DNA from: Erythrobacter sp. JK5
Lineage (GTDB): Bacteria; Pseudomonadota; Alphaproteobacteria; Sphingomonadales; Sphingomonadaceae
Assembly (NCBI RefSeq): GCF_018205975.1
Contig: NZ_CP073577.1
Location: 1,178,001 to 1,242,000, forward strand
Direction of reading: 5' to 3'
Length of the DNA stretch: 64,000 nt
Shown here: positions 25,972-36,300 of the stretch, piece after piece
How the letters are laid out: each line of letters starts with the position of its first letter
Position numbering within the stretch: position 1 is the first letter of the stretch
Program-made: the position numbers and the translations under genes
Notes under the pieces: model-generated
What the model was told of the DNA's origin: nothing
Databases searched by the model: none
What the model saw: only the letters and a program-made list of their open reading frames with translations

Positions 25972-27330
25972 ATGGACGACACGCCATCAGATAAATCACG
26001 CGAACGCGCGGTTCCTTCGGGTCGCCTGGCCCGCATCGGCACGTTCGGACGGCTCGTCGGCGGAGTTGCCGGAGGGATGGCGGCCGAAGGTGCGCGGCGA
26101 CTTGCAAGCGGCGGCAGCCTGTCGGCGCGCGATCTGATCCTTACGCCGGGCAATGTCCAGCGGCTCGCTGATCGCCTGTCCCACCTGCGCGGCGCGGCGA
26201 TGAAGATGGGCCAGATGATCAGCATGGATTCGGGCGATTTCCTGCCCAAGGAGCTCGCCGATATTCTCGCCACCTTGCGCGATCAGGCGAACTTCATGCC
26301 TGCGCGCCAGCTCGACGGTGTGCTCAAGGACCAATGGGGGCCGGATTGGCGCAAGCAGTTTCGCTGGTTCAATCCGCGCCCGATAGCAGCGGCTTCGATC
26401 GGTCAGGTGCACAAGGCGCTGACCCGCGACGGCGAATTGCTGGCGATCAAGGTGCAGTATCCCGGCGTCGCCAAAAGCATCGACAGCGATGTCGACAACG
26501 TCATGACGCTGCTCAGGATCGCCGGGTTTGCTCCACCCGAGCTGGAAATCGACAAGCTTCTGGTTGCGGCGAAGCAACAGCTGCACGAGGAAGCCGACTA
26601 TCACCGCGAAGGCGCGCAGATGGAGCTGTATCGCAAGAAGCTCGCCGATACGCCCGGCTTCGTCGTTCCGCGTCTGCACCACGGGCTGACCCGTGAACGC
26701 ATTCTCGCGATGAGCTTCGAAGAAGGCACTTCGATCGAAGCGCTGGCCGAAGAAACCGATGCGAGGCGCGACGAGATCGTTGGCCGCTTGATGAACCTGG
26801 TCGCGCGCGAACTGTTCGATTTCGGGGTGATGCAGACCGATCCGAATTTCGCCAACTTCCAGTATCGGCCGCGGACCGGGGAAATCGTGCTGCTCGATTT
26901 CGGCGCCTGCCGCGATGTCGATCCCGATGTCTCGAACGGCTATCGCAAGATGCTGCAGGCAGGCCTTTCCGGGGATCGCGAACAGGTGATCGAAGCGACG
27001 ATCGACGCCGGGTTCATGATGCCGATCGTGTTCGAACGCCACCCCGAGCGGGTGGGCCGCATGGTCGATATCGTCATCGGCGAAATGCGCGAGGACAAGC
27101 CGTTCGACTTCGGTGACCGAGCATTTGTCCCTCTGCTGCGCGACGAAGGCTGGGCCATCGCGCAGGACAAGGAGACCTGGGCCTTCCCGCCGGTGGAAAC
27201 GCTGTTCGTGCAGCGCAAGGTGAGCGGCACGGCGCTGCTCGGCGCGCGGCTGAAGGCGCAGGTGAACATTCGCCGGATCACCGAGGAGGTGCTGGCGAAC
27301 ACCGAACCGATGCCGGCGAAAGCGGCCTAG
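25972..27330 (+). CDS. ABC1/COQ8-family atypical kinase
   Basis: 452 aa UbiB/ADCK-like protein. The family hallmarks are the KxGQ motif KMGQ (78-81), the alanine-rich loop AAASIGQVH, the lysine in AIKVQYPG, DPNFANF (catalytic-loop equivalent) and LLDFGACR (metal-binding DFG). Such proteins support ubiquinone biosynthesis or lipid homeostasis by ATPase/kinase activity. It is not in an ubi cluster here, so the role is inferred. Ends 4 nt inside the convergent DUF885 gene. Confidence 0.88.
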   Translation: MDDTPSDKSRERAVPSGRLARIGTFGRLVGGVAGGMAAEGARRLASGGSLSARDLILTPGNVQRLADRLSHLRGAAMKMGQMISMDSGDFLPKELADILATLRDQANFMPARQLDGVLKDQWGPDWRKQFRWFNPRPIAAASIGQVHKALTRDGELLAIKVQYPGVAKSIDSDVDNVMTLLRIAGFAPPELEIDKLLVAAKQQLHEEADYHREGAQMELYRKKLADTPGFVVPRLHHGLTRERILAMSFEEGTSIEALAEETDARRDEIVGRLMNLVARELFDFGVMQTDPNFANFQYRPRTGEIVLLDFGACRDVDPDVSNGYRKMLQAGLSGDREQVIEATIDAGFMMPIVFERHPERVGRMVDIVIGEMREDKPFDFGDRAFVPLLRDEGWAIAQDKETWAFPPVETLFVQRKVSGTALLGARLKAQVNIRRITEEVLANTEPMPAKAA

Positions 27331-29087
27331 CCCTCCGCCTGCTCCCGCGCGATCCAGCGATCGACGTGCGCTTCAAGCACGTCGAGCGGCACCGCGCCGT
27401 TCTCCAGCACCGTGTCGTGAAACGCCCTGAGGTCGAAGTCCGGCCCAAGTGCTTCCTCCGCCCGCGCCCGCAACTCGCGGATCTTCAGCTCGCCGATCTT
27501 GTAGGCCAGCGCCTGGCCCGGCCAGGTCATGTAGCGGTTAACCTCCGCGTCGATATTGGCGGGTGAGAGCGCCGTGTTGTCGAGCATGAAATCGACCGCC
27601 TGCTGCTTCGACCATCCTTTCGAATGGATGCCGGTATCGACCACCAGCCGGGTCGCGCGCCACATTTCGTAGCTGAGCCGGCCCATTTCCTTCGCGGGTG
27701 TGTCGTACAGCCCCATCTCGATCCCGAGCCGCTCGGAATACAGCCCCCAGCCCTCGACAAAGGCGGTGAAAAACGTGCCGTTGGCGCGCAGCGGATGGAT
27801 GTCGAGTTCCTGCTGCAGCGCGATCTGGAGGTGATGCCCCGGCACCGCCTCGTGCACGCCGAGCGCGGGTAGCTCCCACAGCGGGCGCTGGTCGAGTTCG
27901 GTCAGGTTGAGGCGGTAGATTCCCGCCTGCCCGGTCTCGAGCGAGCCGGGCTCGTAATAGGCGGTGGTGTTGCCCGGCGCGTTCGCGGCGGGGATCGGTG
28001 CCACGGTATAGGGCTGGCGCGGCAGGCGACCGAACAGCTTGGGCATGAAGCCGTCGATGTGCTTGGCCAGCGCCTGTGTGTAGCGCAGATACTCGTCCTC
28101 GTCGGTCATGTAGTATTGCGAGTCGGTTCGCAGGTGCTCGATGAACGCCTCGCGACTGTCGAACCCGGCGCTCACGGCGACTTCCTCCATCTCGGCGCGG
28201 ATGCGCGCGACTTCGGACAGGCCGAGATCGTGCACTTCGTCGGGCGTCATGTCGGTGGTGGTGAAGCTCTTTACCCGGTGGACGTAATACTCGGCCCCGC
28301 CCGGCGTCGCGAGAATGCCCGGAGTGCCGGTGCGGCAATTGGGTTCGTATTCTTCGCGATAGAATTCTGCGAAGTCGCGGAACGCGCCGTTCACGCTACC
28401 GCTGATCGCCTGCCTTGCACGCTCGCTCAGGCGCTCCCAGTCCGCCTCGGAGATCGCGGCCGGCCGCTCTCCGGCGAAAGGCTGCCAGAATGCGGACGCT
28501 TCAAGGTCTTCGATGATGTAGGAATCGAGCCGGTCGCCGAAGCCTTCCATCGGTTCGCAAGGCTGCGTCAGGCCGAGTTCGATTGCCTTGCGGGTGCGTT
28601 CGATCCCGTCGTCATTGACCTTCGCATAGGCCTCCAGCCGCCCGACATAGCTTTCGTAATCGGCAAGGGTGAACAGCGGCGAGCGATAGGGGAGCGAATT
28701 GAAGCCGGAGAACCACCCCCCGCGATTGGTGAACAGGATGTAGTAATCGTGCTGGTGATCGCCCGCTTCGACCGCGTCGGACAGGCTGCTGCGGATCACG
28801 CCGAGGTCCACCTGCAGGTCCTGCGGCAGGGCATCGCGGTCGATCGCATCGAGCCGCTCCACGAATGCGCGCGCTTCCTCGATGCTGCGGGTATGCGCTT
28901 CGATCGACCAGTCGCCCAGCTTGCCGTCTCCCCGCCGGTCACCGACGCTCGTCGCCAGTGTCGGGTTGTTGTCCAATCGCCATTCCCACACCTCCTCACG
29001 CAGCGCTTCGTAATCCTCTACGGGTCCGGCCCACGCCGGTGCGATGGTGGCCATGGTCAGCGCGAGGCTACAAAGCAGGTGCCGCAT
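27327..29087 (-). CDS. DUF885 family exported protein (putative metallopeptidase)
   Basis: 586 aa. A signal peptide (MRHLLCSLALTM ... PAWA) precedes a large helical domain. The zinc-type motif HEAVPGHHLQ and a downstream EGWGLYSERLG resemble the M3/thermolysin-like HExxH plus Glu arrangement, so peptidase activity is likely but unproven. The ATG at 29087 has AGGAG upstream; an upstream in-frame extension is not used because it would precede the signal peptide. Convergent overlap of 4 nt with the ABC1 gene. Confidence 0.85.
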   Translation of the reverse strand: MRHLLCSLALTMATIAPAWAGPVEDYEALREEVWEWRLDNNPTLATSVGDRRGDGKLGDWSIEAHTRSIEEARAFVERLDAIDRDALPQDLQVDLGVIRSSLSDAVEAGDHQHDYYILFTNRGGWFSGFNSLPYRSPLFTLADYESYVGRLEAYAKVNDDGIERTRKAIELGLTQPCEPMEGFGDRLDSYIIEDLEASAFWQPFAGERPAAISEADWERLSERARQAISGSVNGAFRDFAEFYREEYEPNCRTGTPGILATPGGAEYYVHRVKSFTTTDMTPDEVHDLGLSEVARIRAEMEEVAVSAGFDSREAFIEHLRTDSQYYMTDEDEYLRYTQALAKHIDGFMPKLFGRLPRQPYTVAPIPAANAPGNTTAYYEPGSLETGQAGIYRLNLTELDQRPLWELPALGVHEAVPGHHLQIALQQELDIHPLRANGTFFTAFVEGWGLYSERLGIEMGLYDTPAKEMGRLSYEMWRATRLVVDTGIHSKGWSKQQAVDFMLDNTALSPANIDAEVNRYMTWPGQALAYKIGELKIRELRARAEEALGPDFDLRAFHDTVLENGAVPLDVLEAHVDRWIAREQAEG

Positions 29088-29151
29088 GATTTTCTCTCCT
29101 GTTGCGAGACGCATATTGCGATGCGCTGCCGTGGTCCAGTAGGGTGGTCCC

Positions 29152-29625
29152 ATGCCGCAAAATCCCGCGTACCTGTTCGTCTGCCTCGGCAATATCTGCC
29201 GCTCCCCCCTGGCCGAAGGGGCGATGCGTCTCGCCGCCGAGCGGGCGGCGCTGGACATCGCCATCGACAGCTGCGGCACGGCGGCATACCATGTCGGCGA
29301 ACCGCCCGATCCACGCTCGGTCGAAGTCGCTGCGGCAAACGGGGTCGACATTTCCGGGCTGAAAGGTCGCCAGCTCGATCGCGAGGACTTCGCGCGCTTC
29401 ACCCACATCTTCGCGATGGATCACCAGAACCTGCGCAATATCGAGGCGGTGCGACCGCCCAACGCTACCGCCGAGGTCATGCTGCTGCTCGACGTGGTCG
29501 AGGGGCGCGAAGGCGCAGCCATCGCCGATCCCTATTACGACGGGGAAGAAAGCTTCGAGGCCACCTGGGAGGATGTCTGGGCCGCAGCCGAAGCCCTCGC
29601 GGTCGGGTTAACCCGGTCCGGGTAG
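29152..29625 (+). CDS. low-molecular-weight protein tyrosine phosphatase
   Basis: 157 aa. The P-loop C(X)5R is CLGNICRS (C11, R17), and the general acid is the D of DPYYDG near the C-terminus, followed by a typical final helix. Bacterial relatives dephosphorylate tyrosine kinases of exopolysaccharide export or ribosomal kinases; no such partner is in the window. Divergent from the DUF885 gene by 64 nt. Confidence 0.93.
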   Translation: MPQNPAYLFVCLGNICRSPLAEGAMRLAAERAALDIAIDSCGTAAYHVGEPPDPRSVEVAAANGVDISGLKGRQLDREDFARFTHIFAMDHQNLRNIEAVRPPNATAEVMLLLDVVEGREGAAIADPYYDGEESFEATWEDVWAAAEALAVGLTRSG

Positions 29626-29631
29626 AATCGA

Positions 29632-29639
29632 TTAACCAT
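29632..29639 (+). promoter_or_regulatory. possible CtrA half-site (TTAACCAT) before the GGDEF gene
   Basis: TTAACCAT lies 5 nt before a TTGACG -35-like hexamer and 67 nt before the GGDEF ATG. Only one half-site, so the call is tentative. Confidence 0.35.
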
Positions 29640-29705
29640 AGCCCTTGACGCATTTTGTTATGCGTGAGGCGCATAGACACGGGATTGCTTCGACAATGAG
29701 GTTGA

Positions 29706-30914
29706 ATGTCGATCCTGAGTGCCTTTCGGATTCGCGGAATAGACCGGCGATCATCGGCGTGGCGCGGCCACGTCCTGATCGCTTTCGTCTTCCTGTTCGC
29801 GGTCCTGCTTGCCGCGACGAGCTTCTTCGCGCACCGGTCTGCGACCGAGCGCGGAGTGGCCGAACAGCGGCGCGCGCATGCCATGGAGGTCTTGCAGGCC
29901 ACCGACGAGCTCAAGATCGCGACGCTCAGCATGGTGCGCGGCGAGCGCGGCTACGTGATCAGCGGCAAGAGCGAATTTCTGCAGCCCTATCTGGCCGGCC
30001 AGCCCAATGCGCGGGCGCAGATCGCGCTGCTCCGCTCGAAACTGGCGGACAGTCCGGAACAGATCGCACGGCTTGATCGGGTCGAAGCCGAATTCGATCA
30101 TTACTCGGCGTGGTCCGCCGACGTGATCGCGCTCAAGCGTCGTTCGCTCGCAAGGGATGCAGTCGCTCAGGTTGCGCTCGGCGAAGCACGGTTGTCGCTC
30201 GATTCGATTCTGGGAGACCTCAGGCGGATCGAAGCCAAGGAGCAGGAAATCCTCGCGCGTCACGCGCTCGCCGCCAATCAGCGCGCCAGCGAGAACGAGA
30301 TGTTCCAGTATTGTCTCAGCATCATCGGGATCACGCTGATCTCGTTGTGCGTGCTGGCGACCGGCGCGCTCAAGCGTGCGGTCGACGCCGAAGCGGCAAC
30401 GCGCGCCGAGCTGCGCCGCCTTGCCTCGACCGACGAGTTGACCGGGACTGCGAACCGCCGCGAATTCATGCAGCAGCTGCAACGCTCGATTGAGCACGCG
30501 CAGAAACGGCACGAGTTGCTGGCTGTGGCGATTTTCGACATCGACCACTTCAAGCGGGTCAACGATCGCTATGGACATCCGGCGGGCGATGCGGTGATCC
30601 GCACCGTCGCCGCCATCGCGCTCGATACGGTGCGCGCGCAGGATATCGTCGGACGGATCGGCGGCGAGGAGTTTGCCATCATCCTGCCCGATTGCACGCC
30701 CGGCGATGCGTATATCGTATGCGAACGGTTGCGGATCGCGGTCCAGCAGGCGGACCTCGAAATGGAGACCGGCGAACCAATATTCGTGACGCTCAGCACC
30801 GGCCTGGCATCGATCGTAGAAGGCGACGATGCGCGCGGACTGATCGCGCGCGCCGACCGGGCGCTCTACGATGCCAAGAACAACGGCCGCGACCGGGTGC
30901 TGATGGCGGCGTGA
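29706..30914 (+). CDS. membrane diguanylate cyclase (CHASE3-like + GGDEF)
   Basis: 402 aa. Two membrane helices (about 22-42 and 195-215) enclose a periplasmic, helical CHASE3-like sensor with ERGYVISG. The C-terminal GGDEF domain has LTGTANRREF, DIDHFKRVNDRYGHPAGD and an intact GGEEF active site. An RxxD inhibition site is not obvious. It makes c-di-GMP; an EAL phosphodiesterase is encoded 6 kb away. CtrA half-site upstream. Convergent with recG, 2 nt apart. Confidence 0.92.
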   Translation: MSILSAFRIRGIDRRSSAWRGHVLIAFVFLFAVLLAATSFFAHRSATERGVAEQRRAHAMEVLQATDELKIATLSMVRGERGYVISGKSEFLQPYLAGQPNARAQIALLRSKLADSPEQIARLDRVEAEFDHYSAWSADVIALKRRSLARDAVAQVALGEARLSLDSILGDLRRIEAKEQEILARHALAANQRASENEMFQYCLSIIGITLISLCVLATGALKRAVDAEAATRAELRRLASTDELTGTANRREFMQQLQRSIEHAQKRHELLAVAIFDIDHFKRVNDRYGHPAGDAVIRTVAAIALDTVRAQDIVGRIGGEEFAIILPDCTPGDAYIVCERLRIAVQQADLEMETGEPIFVTLSTGLASIVEGDDARGLIARADRALYDAKNNGRDRVLMAA

Positions 30915-30916
30915 GG

Positions 30917-32980
30917 CTAGCCGCCGCGCAGCAGCTGCACGCCCCAGTCGCGTTCGAACAAGTACAGCAGGATCCGCGCCGCTTCTCCGCGATCTGACGT
31001 CAAGCCACCATCGCGCTCGATCAGCAGCCGCGCATCGGCATGCGCGGCGGGGAGCAGCTTCTGAACCTGTTCCAGATTGGCGATGTTGAACGCCGCCTCG
31101 CCCGATTGGCGGGTGCCGAGCAACTCACCTCCGCCGCGCAATTCCAAGTCTTCCTCGGCGATGCGAAAGCCGTCCTGCGTCTCGCGCATCAGGGCGAGGC
31201 GTTTCTTCCCGGTTTCGGATAGCTCGTTGCCGCGCAGCAGCAGGCAGCGGCTCTTCTCGCTCCCGCGTCCGACTCGTCCGCGCAGCTGGTGCAGCTGCGC
31301 AAGACCGAAGCGCTCGGCCTGCTCGATCACCATCAGCGTGGCGGAGGGTACGTCGACCCCGACCTCGATCACCGTGGTGGCGATCAGCAGCTTCGCGTCA
31401 CCGCCTGCAAAGCGCTCCATGTTGGCGTCCTTGATCTCGGACCGCAGCTGCCCGTGGACCAGCACCACATCATCGCCGAACCGCTCCTTCAGCGACGCGT
31501 AGCGCGCCTCGGCCGCCGCGATATCGGCGATCTCGCTGTCGCGGACCATCGGGCACACCCAATAGGCCTGCTGCCCGGTCTCCAGATGCCGCTCGACCCC
31601 AGCCACGACGTCATCGACCCGTTCCTGCGATACCACCAGCGTCTCGATCGCCTGCCGTCCGGGCGGCAGTTCGTCGAGGCGGCTGACGTCCATCTCGCCA
31701 TATTGCGCCAGCGTGAGCGAACGCGGGATCGGCGTCGCGGTCATTGCCAGAGTGTGCGGTGCGCGCTTTCCTTTGCCCGCCAGCGCGAGGCGTTGTTGCA
31801 CTCCGAACCGGTGCTGCTCGTCGATCACGACCAGGCCGAGATCCTTGTAGTTGACCGTGTCCTGAAAGATCGAATGCGTGCCCACCAGAATGTCGATCGA
31901 GCCGTCGAGCAGGCCCATCAGGATGCCCTCGCGCTCGCGACCCTTGGCGCGGCCAGTGAGGATCGCGACCTCGATTCCGGTCGGCGCCGCCATCGTGCGC
32001 AAAGTCTCGAAATGCTGGCGCGCGAGAATTTCCGTCGGCGCAAGCATTGCCGCCTGCCTGCCTGCCTCGACCGCGATCAGCATCGCTGCCAGCGCCACCA
32101 CCGTCTTGCCCGCGCCGACATCGCCCTGCAGCAGTCGCAGCATCGGCGCTTCCTGGTGCAGGTCGCCTTCGATCTCGGCAATCGAGCGCTTCTGCGCCGC
32201 GGTCATCTCGAACGGCAGGTCCAGCTTACCGCGCAGCGATCCGTCGCCCTTCAACGCCTGCCCCTTGCGCCGCCGCCCTTCGGCCTTGACCAGCAGCAGC
32301 GCCAGACTGTTCGCCAGCAACTCGTCATAGGCCAGCCGGTCGCGCGCCTGCTCGTGCTCGCCCTTGTGCGCGAGATGCAGCGCATCGCGCCAGTTTGGCC
32401 AGCCCGCGCGCTCGAACTGGCCCGGCTCGATCCATTCCGGCAGCTCCGGCATGCGGTCGAGTGCCTGCGCAACCAGACCCGCGACGCGAGGTTGGGTCAG
32501 CCCTTCGGACAGGCGGTAGACCGGCTCGTTGAGCCGCGCGAGATGCGCTGAACTTTCCTCTTCGATATGATCCGGATGGACGATCTGGAGCATGTCGCCG
32601 TAGCGATCGAGCCGCCCGGCGACCCAGCGCTTCTCGCCCACCGGCAGCTGCTTTTTCGCGGTGTAGGACGCGCGCCCGAAATAGGTCAGCGCACAGATAT
32701 TGCCCGCCTCGTCCTGAGCCAGCACCCGGTACGGCCCGCGCCCGGGGTTGCGCGCGGCGCGGTGTTCGGTCGGGGTCAGCGCGACGATCACCTGCTCGCC
32801 CTCCCCGGCCTCGTCGAGATTGGCGACCGCGCGGCGTGTCACGAACCGTTCGGGCAGGTGATAGGCGAGGTCGCGCACCCGCGTCAGCCCAAGCTTTTCG
32901 AGCGGCTTCATCAGCTTCGGCCCGACACCGTCCAGCGTCTGGGTCTCGGCGAACAGGGGATTGAGGGCGTCGGGGCGCAT
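30917..32980 (-). CDS. recG: ATP-dependent DNA helicase RecG
   Basis: 687 aa. An N-terminal wedge/OB domain (VGPKLMKPLEKLG, region to about 200) precedes two RecA domains with Walker A GDVGAGKTV, the DEQH box (VIDEQHRFG), TATPIPRSL and QLRGRVGRG. It reverses stalled forks and branches. All motifs are intact. It is divergent from sdhE, whose ATG lies 55 nt away. Confidence 0.97.
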   Translation of the reverse strand: MRPDALNPLFAETQTLDGVGPKLMKPLEKLGLTRVRDLAYHLPERFVTRRAVANLDEAGEGEQVIVALTPTEHRAARNPGRGPYRVLAQDEAGNICALTYFGRASYTAKKQLPVGEKRWVAGRLDRYGDMLQIVHPDHIEEESSAHLARLNEPVYRLSEGLTQPRVAGLVAQALDRMPELPEWIEPGQFERAGWPNWRDALHLAHKGEHEQARDRLAYDELLANSLALLLVKAEGRRRKGQALKGDGSLRGKLDLPFEMTAAQKRSIAEIEGDLHQEAPMLRLLQGDVGAGKTVVALAAMLIAVEAGRQAAMLAPTEILARQHFETLRTMAAPTGIEVAILTGRAKGREREGILMGLLDGSIDILVGTHSIFQDTVNYKDLGLVVIDEQHRFGVQQRLALAGKGKRAPHTLAMTATPIPRSLTLAQYGEMDVSRLDELPPGRQAIETLVVSQERVDDVVAGVERHLETGQQAYWVCPMVRDSEIADIAAAEARYASLKERFGDDVVLVHGQLRSEIKDANMERFAGGDAKLLIATTVIEVGVDVPSATLMVIEQAERFGLAQLHQLRGRVGRGSEKSRCLLLRGNELSETGKKRLALMRETQDGFRIAEEDLELRGGGELLGTRQSGEAAFNIANLEQVQKLLPAAHADARLLIERDGGLTSDRGEAARILLYLFERDWGVQLLRGG

Positions 32981-33035
32981 GGCGAACGTCTATACCCGCT
33001 TGAACGCGCTTGCCGAGTGCCTTACCTCGCGCGGC

Positions 33036-33314
33036 ATGACGGATATGCCCACCTTCGACCAACGGCTCGCGCGCGCGAAGTTCCGCGCGTGGCATCGCGG
33101 CACGCGCGAGGCCGATTACATGATCGGCGGGTTCTTCGATCGCTATCATGCCGACTGGGGCGAGCCGGAGATGGACTGGTTCGAAGACCTGCTGGCCGAA
33201 GACGACGTGGACGTGATGGCGTGGGCGCTCAAGACCCAGCCCGTTCCCGAGCGGTTCCGGGGCGCGCAGATCGAGAAGATGCAGGCGCTCGACTACGTCG
33301 ATATCCCGCGCTAG
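33036..33314 (+). CDS. sdhE: succinate dehydrogenase assembly factor 2 (SdhE, DUF339)
   Basis: 92 aa helical protein that helps attach FAD to SdhA. The family core RAWHRGTREADYMIGGFFD contains the RGxxE-like motif (RGTRE). The ATG at 33036 gives MTDMPTFDQRLARAK; longer forms reach into the recG start. A recG-sdhE-mfd neighbourhood is common in alphaproteobacteria. Confidence 0.92.
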   Translation: MTDMPTFDQRLARAKFRAWHRGTREADYMIGGFFDRYHADWGEPEMDWFEDLLAEDDVDVMAWALKTQPVPERFRGAQIEKMQALDYVDIPR

Positions 33315-33339
33315 GCGCCACGCCGAACACACCATCTCA

Positions 33340-33363
33340 GCCCCGTGCGGGAACGCGCGGGGC
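33340..33363 (+). terminator. hairpin between sdhE and mfd
   Basis: GCCCCG/CGGGGC stem, 26 nt after the sdhE stop, followed by CTTTGCC. May attenuate read-through into mfd. Confidence 0.5.
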
Positions 33364-33386
33364 CTTTGCCATTTGAGTCACCATCG

Positions 33387-36300
33387 ATGCCCGACCTCAA
33401 CCGCATCCTGAAGGCGGACCAGCCGCTAACCCTGTCGTCGCTCCCGCGCGGCGCGCTGCCGCTTGTGATGAGCGACCTGGCCCGCGCAGCGAAGCAGCGC
33501 GCGGTGTTCATCGCGCCCGACGATGCCGCGATGCGATCGGTAGCGGATGCGGCGCGGTTCTTCGCTCCCGAGGTCGAAGTGCTCGAGTTCCCGGCTTGGG
33601 ACTGCCTGCCCTACGACCGGGCCTCGCCTGCGCTTTCCGTCAGCGCCGCACGCCTATCCGCGCTGTTCCGGCTGCAGCGGCCCGAGAGCGGCTCACAGCT
33701 GCTCGTCACCACCGTCAACGCCGTGCTGCAGCGCGTGCTGACCCCGTTCCGCATTCGCGAAAGCGTGCGCGAATTCAGACCGGGCACGACGATCGGGCAC
33801 AATTCCCTCGCCGCGCTGCTCACCCGCCAGGGCTATTCGCGCACCGACACCGTGGTGGACCACGGCGAGTTCGCTGTGCGCGGGTCGATCGTCGATATCT
33901 TCCCCTCCAGCCTCGATCAGGGATTGCGGCTCGATTTCTTCGGCGATGAGCTGGAGAGCCTGCGGCTGTTCGATCCTTCGACCCAGCGATCCACCGGAAT
34001 CGTCAACTCGCATCTGCTCCTGCCCGCATCCGAAGCGCTGATCGACGACGACAGCATCAAGCGCTTCCGCACGCGCTATCGCGAGCTGTTCGGCGCGGCA
34101 GCGACGCAGGACCCGCTCTACGTAGCGGTGAGCGACGGACGGCGGCTGGCCGGGATGGAGCACTGGTTGCCGCTGTTCGAGGAACAGCTGGCGACCGTGT
34201 TCGATCATCTCGGCGAGGACGATGTGGTGGTGATCGACAACGCCGCCATCGGCGCTGCCGAGGAACGCCTGAACGACATCGCCGACTACCACGACCAGCG
34301 AGAGCGCATCGCGGGCGACAAGTCGGGCAGCTATCGCCCGCTCGACAAGCGGGCGCTGTATCTCGGCAAGGACGAATTCGACGCGGCGCTGGCCCGAGCG
34401 CCCGCGCATCGCAGCGTGATCTTCGCCGCGCCGGAGGCGGAAGCGAGCCTGGATTTCGGCTTCAAGGCCTCGCGCGATTTCTCGCCCGAGCGCGCCCGCG
34501 GCGACAACGTCTACGAAGCCGCCGCCGGGCATGTGCAGGCTATCGCCAAGACGGGCCGGAAGCCGCTGCTCGCCGCCTATTCGACCGGCTCGCGATCGCG
34601 CATCGCCTCGATCCTCGACGAGGCCGGGTGCAGGACGGCGATCGCGGACAATTGGCAGGAGGCGCTGGGGCTTTCCGCCAAGGGGCAGGTCGCGGCCATG
34701 GTGCTCCCGCTCGAAGCGGGCTTCGCCAACGACGATCTCGAACTCCTCACCGAACAGGACGTGCTCGGCGACCGGCTCGTTCGGCGCAAGAAGAAGCGCA
34801 AGGATTCCGACGCCTTCCTCGCCGAGCTTCAGGCGCTCGCAAGAGGCGATCTCGTCGTCCATATCGAGCACGGGATCGGCAAGTATCTCGGCCTCGATCC
34901 GATCACGGTCGGCAAGAGCCAGCACGATTGCGTCGCGCTCGAATATGCGGGCGGCGACAAGCTGTTCATCCCGGTCGAAAATATCGACGTGCTGTCGCGG
35001 TACGGGTCGTCCGAAGACAACGTCCCGCTCGATCGGCTGGGCGGCGAAGGCTGGCAGCGCCGCCGGGCCAAGCTGAAGGAACGGATCACCGCGATTGCCG
35101 GCGAATTGATGAAAGTCGCCGCCGAACGCGCGCTGAAGAAAGCTCCCGTACTCGAGGCCGAGGAAGCCAGCTTCAACCAGTTCGTCGACCGCTTTCCGTG
35201 GGAGGAAACCGACGATCAGGACGCCGCCATCGCCGACGTGCTGCGCGATCTCGAAAGCGGCAGGCCGATGGACCGGCTGGTGTGCGGCGATGTCGGCTTC
35301 GGCAAGACCGAGGTCGCTTTGCGCGCCGCTTTCGTCGCGGCGATGAGCGGGCAGCAGGTCGCAGTCGTTGCCCCCACCACCCTGCTCGCGCGCCAGCATT
35401 TCCAGAATTTCGCCGAGCGCTTCGCCGGGTTCCCGCTCAAGGTCGGACGTCTCTCGCGCCTCGTTTCCTCGAAGGAGATGAGCGACACGCGCGAGGGGCT
35501 TGCCAACGGCACGATCGACATCGTCGTCGGCACCCACGCGATCCTGTCGAAATCGACCAGCTTCAAGAATCTCGGCCTCGTCATCGTCGACGAGGAGCAG
35601 CGTTTTGGCGTGACCCACAAGGAGAAGCTCAAGCAGCTGCGTGCCGATGTGCACATGCTCACGCTCACCGCCACCCCGATTCCGCGCACGCTGCAGATGG
35701 CGATGACGGGCCTACGGGAGCTTTCCACGATCCAGACGCCGCCGGTCGATCGGCTCGCGGTGCGGACCTATGTGATGGAGTGGGACGACATGGTGATGCG
35801 CGAAGCGCTGCTGCGCGAACACCATCGCGGCGGGCAGAGCTTCATCGTCGTCCCGCGCATCGCCGATATGGCGGCGGTCGAGGAATGGCTCCACCAACAT
35901 GTGCCCGAGATCAAGGCGATTTCTGCCCACGGACAGATGGGCGCAGGCGAGATCGAGGAGCGCATGAGCGCGTTCTACGAGGGCAAATACGAGGTGCTGC
36001 TTTCGACCACGATCGTCGAGTCCGGACTCGACCTGCCAAGCGCCAACACCATAATCATCCACCGCGCCGACCGCTTCGGCCTCGCCCAGCTGTACCAGCT
36101 GCGTGGGCGGGTGGGCCGCGCGAAACTGCGCGCTTATGCCTACCTCACCTACGAGAAGGACGTGCAGCTGTCCGAGGTGGCGGAGAAGCGCCTCAAGGTG
36201 CTGGGCGATCTCGATTCACTGGGGGCCGGCTTCCAACTCGCCTCGCACGATCTCGACATTCGCGGCGCGGGCAACCTGCTGGGCGACGAGCAATCGGGCC

